DNA of 64,000 bases from Pseudovirgaria hyperparasitica (GCF_010093815.1 NW_022985558.1:969459-1033458), one strand, 5' to 3'. Positions 1-12,091 are shown, counted from the stretch's first letter. Made by a program: numbers and translations. Notes: a model not told the origin generated them from the sequence alone.

Positions 1-849
1 GGCCGCGTGGCACAATAACGAGGGCTTTGTTCTATTACTGGGCCAGATCATTTCTTGTCTTTTTTGCGCAGCGCGGGAGGCTGCACTGCAGCTTTTAATG
101 GCCGATCATCCTAGTCGCAGATCTTGTGGTGTCGTACCTGTGCAAGACTATTATAGTAACGCCTTTTGTGCTACTGTCTGTCTACTTGCGCAAAATCAGT
201 GTCAGTAATCGCCAGTCGGGACCGAACTCCGGGTTCGGATCTTGTCTGCTATTTCCGACAGGATGACCAAGCATACGCGTTCCGGCAAGGACTTGTTACT
301 ACTACTTTGACGATATTAGCTAGAAGGCATGAAGCAGTTCTTTCTTATAGTTCCAACCCGTCTACGTATATGCGTTGATTCGTGGTGAATTTGCAGGCGT
401 TTTGCTGAATAAGTAAATTCTCAATAGCGAAAGGCATTGGTGCATGTTTGGTTCTTCGCAGTCAGGCGTATTCTCTATCTAGACAATTATCTTCTTCTGG
501 ACGACTGAACTGCATAACGAATGATATTACATGGGCTGTTGAGAAGGTAGTGCAATGATGGTCACAGATGCCATGGCCACTTTTCAAGAAAAGAGCCAAA
601 GAAAGCGGGTGGAACGTTTTATGCACCCACGCCTTGACCAAGTTAGGTCTAGCTTGACAAGGCTCCACGGAATAATCTACCCCACACGCAAGCGCGTCGC
701 GAATCGCGACAAGGTCCCTATTATCTACTGCTCCTCAGATGAACTCTCTCAGCACTGTTGCATGCAATTCCAACCCTCATCGCCTCACCACCACACATCG
801 CTATATCTGCTTCCCTTATAAATTCCGCTCTTCTAGGTTGAAGACCGCC
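1..849. other. Left-edge intergenic DNA
   Basis: Only short overlapping open frames occur here and none shows a recognisable motif. The right part is presumably the promoter and leader of the Irc20-like gene. An in-frame ATG at 739 could make the first exon of that gene 37 codons longer than annotated. Confidence 0.5.
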
Positions 850-3800
850 ATGTTTTCTTGCCATGCAAGCGTAAAAATTACACAATGCGATGGCTCCTCC
901 TGTGGCGTTGATGATCATGCCGCAGCGCAATCGCCCCGAAAGCTCACGAACAGCATGCGCAAATTCTACGAACAAGGTGTGAAGGGTCTTGATGTCTGCA
1001 CCGAGTCTCCTCCTGCGCCTGCTATCAATAAGCGCAAGAGGCGGTTTGTCGCTGGATCTGATTCGGATGACAGTGGTCGGCCGCGTAAGAGAGCACGCTC
1101 AAGCACAACAAGTAGCACGGGACAGACGGATGAGATAGAGTCGGACATCGCCACACCTGCTTCCAACCTCGTGCTGGCTGCTGTCACATTTCATATCGTA
1201 TGTCATCTACGGTAGCTAGTACAAGTCAATCTGCTAATCATACGCCAGGACGAGCCAGGGCAGATACAGCATCACGATCCTGCTTGCGTCCTTCCAGTGA
1301 GCCTCGACGACAATATATATCTACAACTTGGAACAGAGGGCTCCAGTCGCAGGTCTGCTGGCCGTCGTAGAATGACTCCTGCACACGCGACCGAGCACGT
1401 CGAACTCGATTTCGACTTCTCCATCTCGATCCCGCGCAGCACCGCAGATGCTCCTTGCTCGTCAGAACTCAGAATCTATGGTAGTCACGTAGAAACACAT
1501 GTCGATGCATATGAGGTATTGAAAGATGTCCAGGTATGCTTGAAACGCTCGCGAAAGGGAAGATCGAATCGGGTTGGGACACAGTGCACACTCTTGCCAC
1601 CAAGCACGACACGCCGAACGTGGGATCTAGTCATCAGCCTTACGTGGGAGCTCCAGCGGCCTGGTATCGAGGATGAGCGGACGGATGACATTCTGTGGGG
1701 GCTGTCTTGCTTGAAGAAGTATACCTGCATCGATGGAGTAGATGCAGCGTCTGGCTCTGCAGCAGCAAACGTATCAGGAAGTCTGACATGGAAGCCAGAA
1801 GATTTCTACAATTACGTGCACACAACTTCGCCGGATGATGAGGTTTCCTCTAAAATACAGACGAAGATGCTCGAAAGTGAACTGTATCCCTTTCAGCGAA
1901 GAGCAGTAAATTGGCTTCTACGACGAGAAGGTGTTGGCTTTAGCAACGGGGAACTCGTACCGCTGCAGCCTCAATACTCGAGGGACAATTTACCTCCTTC
2001 TTTCACCAAGATGCGTGCGAAACATGGGGTGGATACACGTGATGTGTACGTCAGCAAGGAAATGGCAATGGTAACGCTCGACCCGGCAGCCTGTCGTATA
2101 CCTCAAGAGGTGAAGGGTGGCATACTGGCCGAGGAGATGGGTCTCGGCAAGACTGTTGAGCTGGTCGCACTCATTGCACTTCACAAGAGAGCCCAAAGCG
2201 GCAAGCAATGGGACGCATACAGTATGACAGAAGTGACACGTTCCGGCGCAACACTGATAGTCACTCCGTCCTCGCTCATACAGCAGTGGAAGTCGGAAAT
2301 CAACAGACATGCGCCATCACTCAGGGTGCACGAATTCAAAGGCACGACGACTGCGTCTCACGCACCAAAGGCCAGATACGCTGCCGCATCGACGGAAACT
2401 CTGTTGAAGTTCGACATCGTGCTGACCACCTACGCCGTGCTTCGGCGAGAGGTGCACTTCGCACGCCCGCCGCCGGATCGGAGCACGCGGCACGGCACAG
2501 CAAAGGAGGCGCGGCGCAGAAGTCCGCTGGTCGAGATCCACTGGTGGAGGGTCTGTCTAGACGAAGCGCAGATGGTAGAGAACGGGGTGAGCAAGGCGGC
2601 AGAAGTTGCGCGTCTGATCCCGCGTGTAAACGCCTGGGCAGTCTCGGGCACGCCGCTGCGCAAGAATGTGCAGGATCTGCGCGGCCTGCTGGCGTTCCTG
2701 CGCTACGAGCCGTATTGCAGGCACGAGAAGCTGTTTTCGGGCATGGAGAGGCGGGTGTTTAGAGAGCTTTTTGGCAGGATCGCGCTGCGGCATACGAAGG
2801 CCGGTGTGCGACATGAGCTCTCGCTACCTCCGCAGAAGCGTGTCGTCATAACGGTGCCGTTCACGCCGGTCGAGGAGCAGAACTATGCCAATCTCTTCGC
2901 CGAGATGTGTGGCGCCATTCAGATGACGCCCGAGGGCAACCCGGCCGTCGATGACTGGGATCCCAAAGACTATACCGAGCAGATGAGGCGGTATCTCATT
3001 CGGCTGCGGCAAACATGCCTACACCCGCAAGTAGGGGGTCGAAATCGCAAAGCACTCGGACGCAGGAACGTCCCGTTGCGGACGGTGGCAGACGTGCTGG
3101 AAGTCATGATTGGGCAGAATGAGACGTCCATTCGCAATGCAGAGTGCGATTTTATCGCCGAAACACTGACTCGTGGGCATATTTACGCGCACGCAAAGGA
3201 TATACCTCATCGAGCAAAGAAGGCACTCGAGATATATGATAATGCGCTCCAACTAGCTAACGAGTTTGTCGAAGACTGTCGACGGGAGCTTGTCGAGGAG
3301 ATGGCAAAAGCAAAGGCCAAGGCGAAAGCAGGGTCGGAGGACAAAGAGCACGAGGAAGATTCGCAGGACGAAGAGGGCAAGGACGAGGAACAGGCCGAGA
3401 AGGATGATCGGGTTCGTGCAGGCAGGAATATACTACGGCGGGCACTGGAAGCGCAGCATGCTTGCTTGTTTTACACTGGAACGGCGTACTATCAAATGAA
3501 GTCCAACGCAGACATAGTTGAGCCCGAGAGCGAAGAATTCCAGCGACTGGAGAAGCTCGAGACTGAGTTTTACGACAGGGCCAAAGTGGTACGGAAGGAG
3601 CTTCTGCAGGAAAACCGCACCAGAGCCGAAAAGAGCATGGCAATACTCAACAGGAAGGTCAAAAATCAGGGTCTTGCTCCTCTACAGCCGCTGCAAGATA
3701 TCGACGATGTCGGGGGGATTGAAAACAGGAAAACACTGGAGCGGATAGACCAGCTCATAGACACACTCAACGAGCAGGGCGAATTGCTCTCCAAATGGCG

Positions 3801-5574
3801 CGCCAAGGCTGTAGACATCCTACAGCTTCCTCTGGTTGACACGGATGAGACGGAGACTACAGGAGACGAATATGAGAATTCAACTAAGCAGCAGGACGAC
3901 CTTGTCATTTACATGACGGCTCTCCGCGCCATCCAAGCCGACCGACATTTCACTCTCACCGGACAGGAGAACTTTCGAGTCGACGACGAGATCAGGACGG
4001 CGATACGGCAAGCCAGGAATGGGGAAGGTCATGCGCCGCAGCTGATGCTGCAGCTGATGGAACGGAGAAACGCGCTCAAATCGAAGCCGATGGATCCAAA
4101 TCTGAGAGGGGTCCTTTGCGAACTACGACATCTTGAGACCAGCATTCAGTGGCAAGTTGAAATGGGTAGACCGCGAGCAGCCATGGAGCTTAGTATTATT
4201 CAGCAACAAATGAAGCGGCTACAAGGTATCCAGAGTACGGAGACGAAGACATTGAGTTCGTTGGAGTTGGAGCATAACCAATACCACCAGACAATGAATC
4301 GACGTATCGCTTTTTACGCGCAGCTACAGCAGATTAGTGACACAGTCGCTCCGTACAAGGAGGAAATGGACGAAAGGCTCGACCGGCAAGCGCTTGGAGA
4401 ACACGAGAAAAAGGAAGAAAAGATTACTAAACAGCTTGCAAGTCTGAGGACTCGTCGTCGATTTCTGCATCATTTGAAACATGAATCGAACACCGAGGAT
4501 GGGCCAAGGAGTTGCGCGATATGCACGGGGCTAATAGAGATTGGCTCCCTGACATCCTGTGGGCATGTTTTCTGCAAGGAGTGTTTGCGGATGTGGTACA
4601 GAAGTCATAGGAGCTGTCCGCAATGCCGGAAGCACCTGACAATTGAAGACTTTCAAGACATCACATATCGTCCACAAGAACTACAGGCTATACAGGAGGA
4701 CATGGGACAGTTGGAGCAGGCATCGTCGTCAGCGAGCGGCACGCCAATGTCGAACCTGTCATCACTATACTCGGACATGTCTGGCACGACGATGCAAGAA
4801 ATCAAGGGCGTGGAGCTGAATGGGTCGTATGGCACCAAAATTGACACCATGTCGAGGCATGTTCTCTGGCTTCGACAGAACGATCCCGGCTCCAAGTGCA
4901 TCATATTCTCGCAGTACAGCGACTTTTTGGGTGTGTTGGCGGAAGCGTTTACCAAGTTCAAGATTGGACATACGAGCATCACGGCTAGGGACGGGATCGA
5001 GAAGTTCAAGAACAGTGCGAGCGTGGAGTGCTTCCTGCTGGACGCGAAGAGCAATGCAAGCGGGCTGAACCTGACGAATGCGACACACGTGTTTCTGGCA
5101 GAGCCAATGATCAACTCTGCGCTGGAGCTCCAGGCGATAGCACGAGTGCACCGCATCGGACAGCAGCGCGAGACGGCCGTGTACATGTACCTGGTCAGCG
5201 ACACGGTGGAGGAAGCAATCTACGACATCAGCGTGAATCGACGGATCAAGCATATGGGCAGCCAGAGCAGCACCGTCACGTCACGGGTGGTGTCGCGCGC
5301 GGCGACTCCTGGGGCGGCAGCGCAGGAAAAGGCCATGGATGACGCGAACAACAGGGAGATTGAGAGGGCGCCGCTGTCGATGCTGCTGGACAAGAAGAAG
5401 GGCCGGGGCGAGTTTGTTGACGAGGGTGATTTGTGGAATTGTCTGTTCAGCCAGGCCCAGCGCAGGCCGGTGTCGCCAGACCTCCAGCGGACGGTGGATC
5501 GTCATCTGCGAGCTGAGGCGGCGCAGCAGAGGTTGTTGCAAGGCTCGGACGAGTCAGATGGCATCAATCCGTGA
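850..5574 (+). CDS. IRC20: SNF2-family ATPase with RING finger, Irc20/SHPRH type
   Basis: Predicted nuclear Swi2/Snf2 DNA-dependent ATPase and E3 ubiquitin/SUMO-targeted ligase of the Irc20/SHPRH family (chromatin remodelling and recombination control). Exon 1 runs 850-1197, a 51-bp intron 1198-1248 has a GTATGT donor, GCTAAT branch and CAG acceptor, and exon 2 runs 1249-5574, giving about 1557 aa, close to the length of yeast Irc20. A basic NLS-like stretch (KRKRR, RKRARS) lies in exon 1. Walker A (GGILAEEMGLGKT) is near residue 406 and the DEAQ box near 554. A long charged helical insert follows, including an acidic and lysine-rich run near 3300-3420. The RING (CAIC...CGHVFC...CPQC) lies at about 1205-1244, and the helicase C lobe (IIFSQYSDF, ASGLNL, QAIARVHRIGQ) comes after it. 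The RING sits between the ATPase lobes, the family hallmark. The start is uncertain: ATG 739 and ATG 954 are alternatives. Confidence 0.88.
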
Positions 5575-6299
5575 GCTGCCGGACCAGGAACTTACTGGTA
5601 TGGCCGCCCTTGTTTCATACGAAGGCAGCATCTGGTAGATTGGTGGTGTACGTACGAATCCTCTGGTGATGATGACGACGATGAAGATGCTGGTGGTGGT
5701 CGGCTATGCAAGCCCAGCACCTGCGGAGGGCCAGACTCTGAAGCAAGGCGCAAAGGCGAATGCAAGCCTGTACGAATGAGGAAGCTCATCAGGTTGACGG
5801 GCGAAATGCAAGGATTGGACAGTCGAGTGATGTACACGACGTACATGGCTGTAGAGACGACATGACATGGATGGATGGACAGCAGCGTCCGGGAAGGAAT
5901 GAATATAAGCTTTGACTAAAAGGCTTGATGAGCTTGATCGGTCCCGTAGTTGACCCGTGACTAGGTAGGTACCAGAGTAACAGTCAGTCAAGATATATAA
6001 AAAGTAGACAGAGGTAGCCTGACAGTGACAGCAGCCCAGCTCCAGGCCAGCTAAAAACCCCCCGGTGCCAGCTGAAAGGGAGGCCTGATTGGCGGGGGGA
6101 GGGGCGGGGCAGGGGTGTGTCAGGCTGCTAGAGACGTGGAGAAGCCTGGCTTGGGGTCTGGACCATTTTTGTGGTCGGCAAGGGTCTTGTCCGGCTGTCC
6201 TCTCCAATGCTAGCGGCCCATAAGTCAAGACCAAAATGTATGCAATTGGATCTGATGTGTGTAGGTTGCAGTGCCTTTTGACGATGCGAGATGCATGGC

Positions 6300-6342
6300 A
6301 TGGACATGGACATGGACATGGACGTGGACGTGGACGTGGACA
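6300..6342. repeat. Hexanucleotide microsatellite (GGACAT/GGACGT)n
   Basis: About seven tandem 6-bp units; the first half reads GGACAT and the second GGACGT, so a C/T variant spread through part of the array. Confidence 0.9.
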
Positions 6343-6789
6343 CGAAAACGAATTCACCACGTAATTATTCATGTACGTCCAGCCAGTGGAAGCGAAAAGC
6401 GAAAGCGGAGGGAGACAAACAGGAGACTGTATCAGGTAGGGATAAGAGGTGTCGAGTGTCAATTTGTTGCTTTCAATGTCGCTCTCTTGCTTGCTTGGTT
6501 GATGCAGCGTGGATAATATCGCATCGCATCGTATCGAAGGGCGATGCGGCGTAGTGCAGTGCATTGCAGTGGAGTCACCCGGGACACGGACGTGGACAGT
6601 AAGTAGTAATTAGCAGGTAGGCAGATGGATTTTATGTGAGGTAGTTATTACTGGAGGTACTTTGATGAACTGTCATGTCAGCAAGCCTGCCTTTTCACGC
6701 TGATTCGGTTTCTCTTCTTCTTCTTCTCATCATCCTTCTTTCTCTTACACACGTCTTGCTCAACAGCAGCAACGATAACACTCACCATA

Positions 6790-6816
6790 ACGACGACGAC
6801 GACGACGACGACGACA
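6790..6816. repeat. Trinucleotide microsatellite (GAC)n
   Basis: About nine tandem GAC units followed by further interrupted GAC triplets. Confidence 0.9.
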
Positions 6817-6905
6817 CTGACGACGAGGAATCCAGCAACAGTACAGCAGTGACTGTCATTCTCATCACAGCGACGAAGACGACCAACCAAGCCTCCTATC
6901 CCGTC

Positions 6906-6943
6906 TCATCCATCCATCCATCCATCCAGCCAGCCAGCCAGCA
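6906..6943. repeat. Tetranucleotide repeats (CATC)n then (CAGC)n
   Basis: Five CATC units run directly into four CAGC units. A short (CA)n run follows at about 6969-6982. Confidence 0.85.
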
Positions 6944-7522
6944 AGCTACAGTACAAGCAGCAGTCATATACACACACACACAGCAGAACGCTCAACGTCG
7001 TTACAACAAGCACAACAAGCACAAAGAAGAAGCAGATCAGCCGTTACCCGTTGGTCTTGGCTGTCTGGGCAGTGGGAGCTTGTACCTTACCTGTACTCGA
7101 GCCTGAGCTTGACCAGATTCCTTGTCTTTCATCACTTGTCGCTGTCAGTCAGCGTCAAGCTGTGTCAGTCAGCCTCGTCGCCCCACCAGCGCCCGCCAGC
7201 CAGCATCATCCCCTAAAGCGGCGAGCAGCGAGGGTGCAGGTGCAGTACCCGGGCTGTGGGCAGTGAGCAGTGAGCAGCGGGCACCTAGTGGGCTGCAAGT
7301 TTGCTTCACCAGCTCCACCAAGTAAGCTTTTCCCCCTCCATCCTCATCCTCCACGCACACACCCTTTCTCTCTCTTCTTATCTTCCTCCACAAATCCTAC
7401 ACAAACACATTCTGGCTATTATTGCATCACCCACAACTGCACCACCACTGCCACAACTCTGCAGGCCACTCAACGTGTCATCACCATGGACAGATGCTCC
7501 AAGCTGTATACTACTACCAATG

Positions 7523-7553
7523 GCTACCAGTTACCAGCTACCAGCTACCAGCA
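7523..7553. repeat. Short tandem repeat, CTACCAG units
   Basis: Four imperfect 7-bp units of the type CTACCAG/TTACCAG. Confidence 0.75.
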
Positions 7554-8155
7554 ACACGCTTGGGACGACCTAATAGACTGGCCCCACGTTCTCTCCAGCA
7601 GAGATACGGCACAGCCCCCAATCGCCGACTCCCGATCCCTCCCAAAGTCCCCTACGGCCCACCATCAAATCACCAGCTCCACCACCTTCACCACATTCAC
7701 CACCTTTCCGTCATCCGCTCCGCTAATAATGCTAATTAGTTAATTACTCCTCCGGCACTCGCTGGACCTTCTCTCCTTCTCGCCTTCTCTCTCTTTCGCT
7801 CTCGCATCCTTCTACCCAACAATCCGACTACACGCAGTCGTACCGTCCCTGTGCACCTCCACAGCCCCTGGCTCGGCGTCATCCCTCTTGCGCGTCACGT
7901 CGTCCCAGGACTAAATCCGCCCGACCACTCTGCCGATCACTCGGGCCCTTGCTCAAAGGAATACACTTGAAACTGCCTCGTTCCTCTCTTCTATTCTAAG
8001 ACCGACACTTCACCTTCCATTCCCCCCTTTGCGCCTCCAACACAAAACCTGCTCCTCTCTCCTGCTTCTCCCGACCTCGTGCCGTGTGTTACGCGACCCG
8101 TCACGTCTTCAGGGTCTCGTGGGCCGCCAAATGATGCAACCATAAACTACAGACT

Positions 8156-10765
8156 ATGCCAACCAGTTCGATTCGCAATTCCTCGACCTCCACCTCGTCC
8201 CCCGTCTCATCTACTCCGCGCTCCTTCCTCTCCCGCCTTGCGCCCTCGTTTGCCTCCAAGACTCGCTCCTCCGCCGAATTCGATATCCAGCTAGACGATC
8301 CACATCGCCAATATGCCCCCGGTGACGCCGTGACAGGGACTGTGACCCTGAAGGTCTTGAAGCCATTGCGCATAACACATCTGGTCATATCGCTACATGG
8401 CTATGTGCAGGTGTACAAAAATCCGAATACCCCGGGGGACGGCTACCGGGCCCACAACCCGTCGATAGGCTCCGGCAAGGGTCCGAAGAAGGCGGGATAC
8501 TACGGGAATGGGTTCGCGACCCTGTTTGAGGAAGAGACTGTCCTGTGTGGCGATGGCAGCATGCAAAAGGGCATCTTCAAGTTCCAATTCTCACTCGACT
8601 TTCCCTCCAAAACCTTGCCCAGCAGTATCGATGTAGGTGCTTGTCGCCATTTATATTCTGGGAAACTGTGGTTGCTGATGCTTGGCTAGTTCGAACGTGG
8701 GACCATATCATACATGCTGACTGCAACCCTCACACGACCAACAAGCATATCGCCGACCAGCACGAGGGAGCTGAGGGTATTTCTGATTGAGAACATTGAT
8801 ATTGGGCCCATCAGCGAGCCGAAGCCGCGAAAGATATCCCTGGAACCGCGAGCTGCCAAGTCGAAACCAAGGCAGCCTAAGAAAAGACCCCCGGCCGCCA
8901 AAGCACCAGAGACTGGAGACGCAGCATCCACTTCAAAGGATAGTCGTGTGGGCGAGTTGAATATTGGTGCGAAAGAAGACCTGGAGTCGCCTCGCAGTCC
9001 GGCGGCAAGCGATGTCAGTTTTGAGACCCAGCCAAGCACGACAACAGGCTCAGGGGAAGATCCTGGCACTTCATCTGGCTCCGGGTGGCAGGGCAGTGGG
9101 GAGTTGAAGAGTGCAGGACTGACACCTATCAAGAAGCAACCAATCACTGCGACAATCACCTTGCTCAAAGCTGGATTCTTGCGCGGCGATACAATACAAC
9201 TCACAGTGAACGTGACGCACACAAAATATATGAAGAGTCTCCACGGGATAATCGTGACGCTCTATCGGCAAGCTCGGGTCGACATGCATCCAGCGCTCCC
9301 AGTCATCACTACAAAGGACGGCAAGATGAAGGCTGAAGAATACTTTCCGCGTTCAAAGACTGGACTTGGTGGCCTGTCATTGTCGAATTCCGGATCAACT
9401 CACGTGTTTCGCAAAGACTTGTCGCAGTCGTTTGCGCCCTTGATCATTGACCCCAAGACTCTGACTGCTGATGTAAAGGCGTCTGTCCGGGTGCCCGAGG
9501 AAGCCTTTCCCTCGATAACGAATGTTCCCGGTGCTATGATCACGTTCAAATACTACGTCGAGGTTGTCGTTGATCTACAGGCAAAACTGGCGAGCCTGGG
9601 GCGCTTTCTTCCAAACTCGGGAATGATGAATATTCCAAATGGTTACGAGGACAATTCTGGTATCCGGCCCGAGGTCAACGGACCTGGCATGTTCTCTGCT
9701 TGGGGTGGGAATTTTATTGATACCACCCAGGTCCGGAGAGACAAGAGCGTCGTGGCCTGTGTGTTTGGGATCATTGTCGGCACAAGGGACAGCGAAAGGA
9801 GGAAGAATAAGGGGAAACAGCCCACTGTTCAGCCTCCTGTAGTGGACGGACCACAAGCTCAACCTGTTCAGAATGGCAACGGGTATGAGCAGGGAGAGTA
9901 TCACCACTATGATGAGTCTCAATATTACGACTACGGGCATCCCCCGGACCGAAACATCGATCATCACGATCACTATTACGGGTTCGAGAATCAGTATGAC
10001 GGGCACGAGAATCATCAGTATGATGCGCGATATGGTTACTACCCCGAGCACCAATACGACATGTCGCATCCTCACGGGTATCGTCTTCCACATCTTGCTG
10101 TACAAGACGAGTCCCACCTTACAGACAAGGAGCGGATACGCAGAGCTGAGCAACGGCTGCTGCCTTCTGAACCGCCAGCGGAAGGTAACGGTGAATCTGC
10201 AGCTTGTGCACACGCTCCATCGGCACCGCTTCTGACGGAAGACGAAGACCTCCTTTTTGCGCCTGCCCCTCGTACAAGGTCGCACGCAAACAGTAATGCC
10301 TCCACTATCCCACCTCCCTCTCCCTCGTTTCTCAGCGCAGGTCTATCCGCTCCACCCGTGCCGTCGGCACCCCTTCCATCACCACGTCCTTTGCGGGCCC
10401 CTGCGCCAGTGTATACGTCGTCACCCGCACATGATGAGGCGTCCTCGTCACGTGTGCTCGCCGCAGGTCCGGCTGCATCAGACGACAAGCAAGAGCTCCA
10501 GCGCCGGCGACTACAAGCCGAGCAGAGCGCTCCCCCGGCTTTCGACCCGAACTCGTCCAACGGTCCCGACGCCTCCGCCATGACGGAGGAGGACGAACAG
10601 GACGCGATTCCCACTGCACCTGATCTCGCAGACTTGCAGCTCGGGGACGATGCGCATGATACCGGACTACCGTATGGCGAAGGAGCATCGTCACACCACG
10701 ATCCACGGGCTCATGTGCAGACTACTCCGCTGCTGCCTGCCTACAGGGAGACACGGGCTTCTTGA
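8156..10765 (+). CDS. palF: pH-response arrestin PalF/Rim8
   Basis: Arrestin-like adaptor of the ambient-pH (Pal/Rim) pathway. In the known pathway it binds the plasma-membrane sensor PalH and links it to ESCRT, leading to PacC processing. Exon 1 is 8156-8632, a 57-bp intron 8633-8689 starts GTAGGT and ends CTAG, and exon 2 is 8690-10765, giving about 850 aa. The N-arrestin lobe shows the family block DDPHRQYAPGDAVTGTVTL followed by ITHLVISLHGYV and, across the intron, LPSSID-FERGTISYMLT. A second arrestin lobe spans about residues 290-480 (AGFLRGDTIQLTVNVTHTKY). A Tyr/His/Asp-rich segment occupies about 545-610. The C-terminus is Pro/Ser-rich and contains several SAP tripeptides, which resemble the SxP-type ESCRT-binding motif of Rim8 (inference). 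The start fits the family N-terminus and the intron keeps frame. Confidence 0.92.
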
Positions 10766-11327
10766 CGCGCCAGATTAGCATTCTGATTTCGCACGCATGC
10801 ATGCATTGTACAGCATTTGGGACAGGGGGCGAGCGGGCGTTTTGTATATTGATGTACTTGGGGGCGGCAGCATGTGTCTGATGAGCCATGATTGAGAGAA
10901 TTTGTCAGCGTAGCCTAGCGTGTGCTTTGGAGGGACTTGTTGTGCATCTGAGATAGATGTATACCTGATTTGGCGTGGTCCATGTAATTGAGTCGTCTTT
11001 TGTGAGATTGAGAATGATGATGCATGTAGCATATTGTATAGCATAGTGTATAGCGTCGCATATAGCCGCGACAACACGACGACCGAGCCTGAGCTCCGTC
11101 GCCGTAGACAGTCGAATGAATATAGAATCTAGGTTCAGTCTAGTAATGCACCGCCTATCTCTATCAACCATCATATTCGCTTCGGGAGAACGTGTGATTG
11201 TCGGATAGTTAGTCTACTTAGTATTAGATAGGTATACGATAGGGCAAGAGATGATGATAATAATGATAATGATAATGCCATGGTAGATTATTTATTTTTA
11301 GGTGCCCTTATTCTTTCTTACGCATGC

Positions 11328-11376
11328 CTACCTACTTACCTATCTACCTACCTACCTAACTAACTAACTAACTAAG
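11328..11376. repeat. Tetranucleotide repeats (CCTA)n / (CTAA)n
   Basis: CCTA-type units grade into CTAA units; a short GATAAT-rich run lies upstream at about 11250-11277. Confidence 0.85.
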
Positions 11377-11446
11377 TTTTAAGAGACTATTATAATTATT
11401 AAGAAATTTAAGAGCTATAGTAGAAGAGCTTTAGATAAGTAAATAA

Positions 11447-11540
11447 GGTCGACCGCGACGCAGTGTATACAAGGACATGAACCCGCGACCGTCCAAGCGT
11501 CGCGCATAGTGCCACTGAGGGCAGTGGCGGTCTTTTTTAA
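11447..11540 (-). repeat. Possible tRNA-derived SINE fragment
   Basis: Read on the minus strand, this GC-rich patch inside AT-rich DNA has a tRNA-like order: a segment resembling a Pol III A box (CTCAGTGGCACTATGCG), a GCGAC/GTCGC hairpin, then a B-box-like GGTTCATGTCC. The T stem does not pair well and no acceptor stem is evident, so it is not a functional tRNA. A T-rich tail on the minus strand follows. A chance GC patch or part of another repeat is the alternative. Confidence 0.35.
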
Positions 11541-11711
11541 AAATCGGGCACTTTGTTACGGCTACGGCAGTAGCAAACAACATGTATAATTAATGTAGGC
11601 AGTAGCTACGCACCGGTCGGGTGTATATATACAACCGACCGTACACGTACATAGAAAATGGCATGCTTTTATGACCAATATTACAACTTGAACTGTCAAG
11701 GAACTTAATAA

Positions 11712-11885
11712 AGAGCTTTAAGTAGTTTATTAAACTAATAAAAATAGAAATTCTAATAGCTAGAAGAGCTTTAAATAAATAATAGCTCTTAGAGATATAG
11801 AGATTCTAATAGCTAGAAGAGCTTAAAGTAATTTATTAATCTAATAGCTATAGAAGTTTTAATAGCTAGAAGAGCTTTAAATAAG
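11712..11885. repeat. Tandem array with ~53-bp AT-rich unit
   Basis: Just over three diverged units, each carrying the core TAATAGCTAGAAGAGCTT, begin near 11712, 11765 and 11819. Related sequence also occurs near 11410-11445 and near 48580-48660, so the unit belongs to a dispersed family. Confidence 0.7.
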
Positions 11886-12091
11886 TATTTATGTTAAGGG
11901 TGAACCCTGGGTATTCTTGACGTAGGCGCACCTACGCCTGCGCTATCCCTGTTCTACTAAGCGAGGCTAAGCGAGCCCCTTCTTACTAGCGCGCACTCCG
12001 CCCTTTACCTTAAGGAAGCCGAGTAGACTTCTACTCCCTCCCTTATCGAACTTACTATATCCTATAAATACTCTTACGTCTGTGTATACGT

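Larger units (their letters stand above)
5575..8155. other. Long intergenic region / palF upstream region
   Basis: This 2.6 kb stretch between Irc20 and palF contains several microsatellites and a strongly pyrimidine-rich part from about 7320 to 8150, typical of fungal promoters and 5' leaders. Open frames here are simple-sequence translations without motifs. PacC-core-like hexamers (GCCARG, read on the minus strand) occur near 6143 and 7063, but such short motifs are expected by chance. Confidence 0.5.
10766..12091. other. AT-rich, repeat-bearing intergenic region
   Basis: The palF 3' flank passes at about 11.2 kb into AT-rich repetitive DNA that begins the accessory island. No intact gene is visible. 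It holds short tandem repeats, a tRNA-like segment, a ~53-bp tandem array and a short stretch shared with 24.35 kb. Confidence 0.7.

Noticed and set aside
2208-2762. Second frame inside the Irc20 gene
   Set aside because: Shadow of the SNF2 coding sequence, whose Walker and DEAQ motifs fix the true frame.
5704-6564. 286-codon minus-strand frame in the Irc20-palF interval
   Set aside because: Low-complexity composition from repeats (Pro-Cys-Pro-Arg runs over the hexanucleotide array), no ATG context or homologous feature.
6143-7069. PacC-binding sites controlling palF
   Set aside because: The hexamer GCCARG is expected several times in 2.6 kb by chance; no clustering was seen.
6675-7106. Open frame of 143 codons upstream of palF
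   Set aside because: It is mostly translated microsatellite (GAC, CATC, CA runs) without motif; the minus-strand twin is equally open.
11447-11540. Functional tRNA gene
   Set aside because: The T stem does not pair and no acceptor stem is found, so only a tRNA-like fragment is reported.
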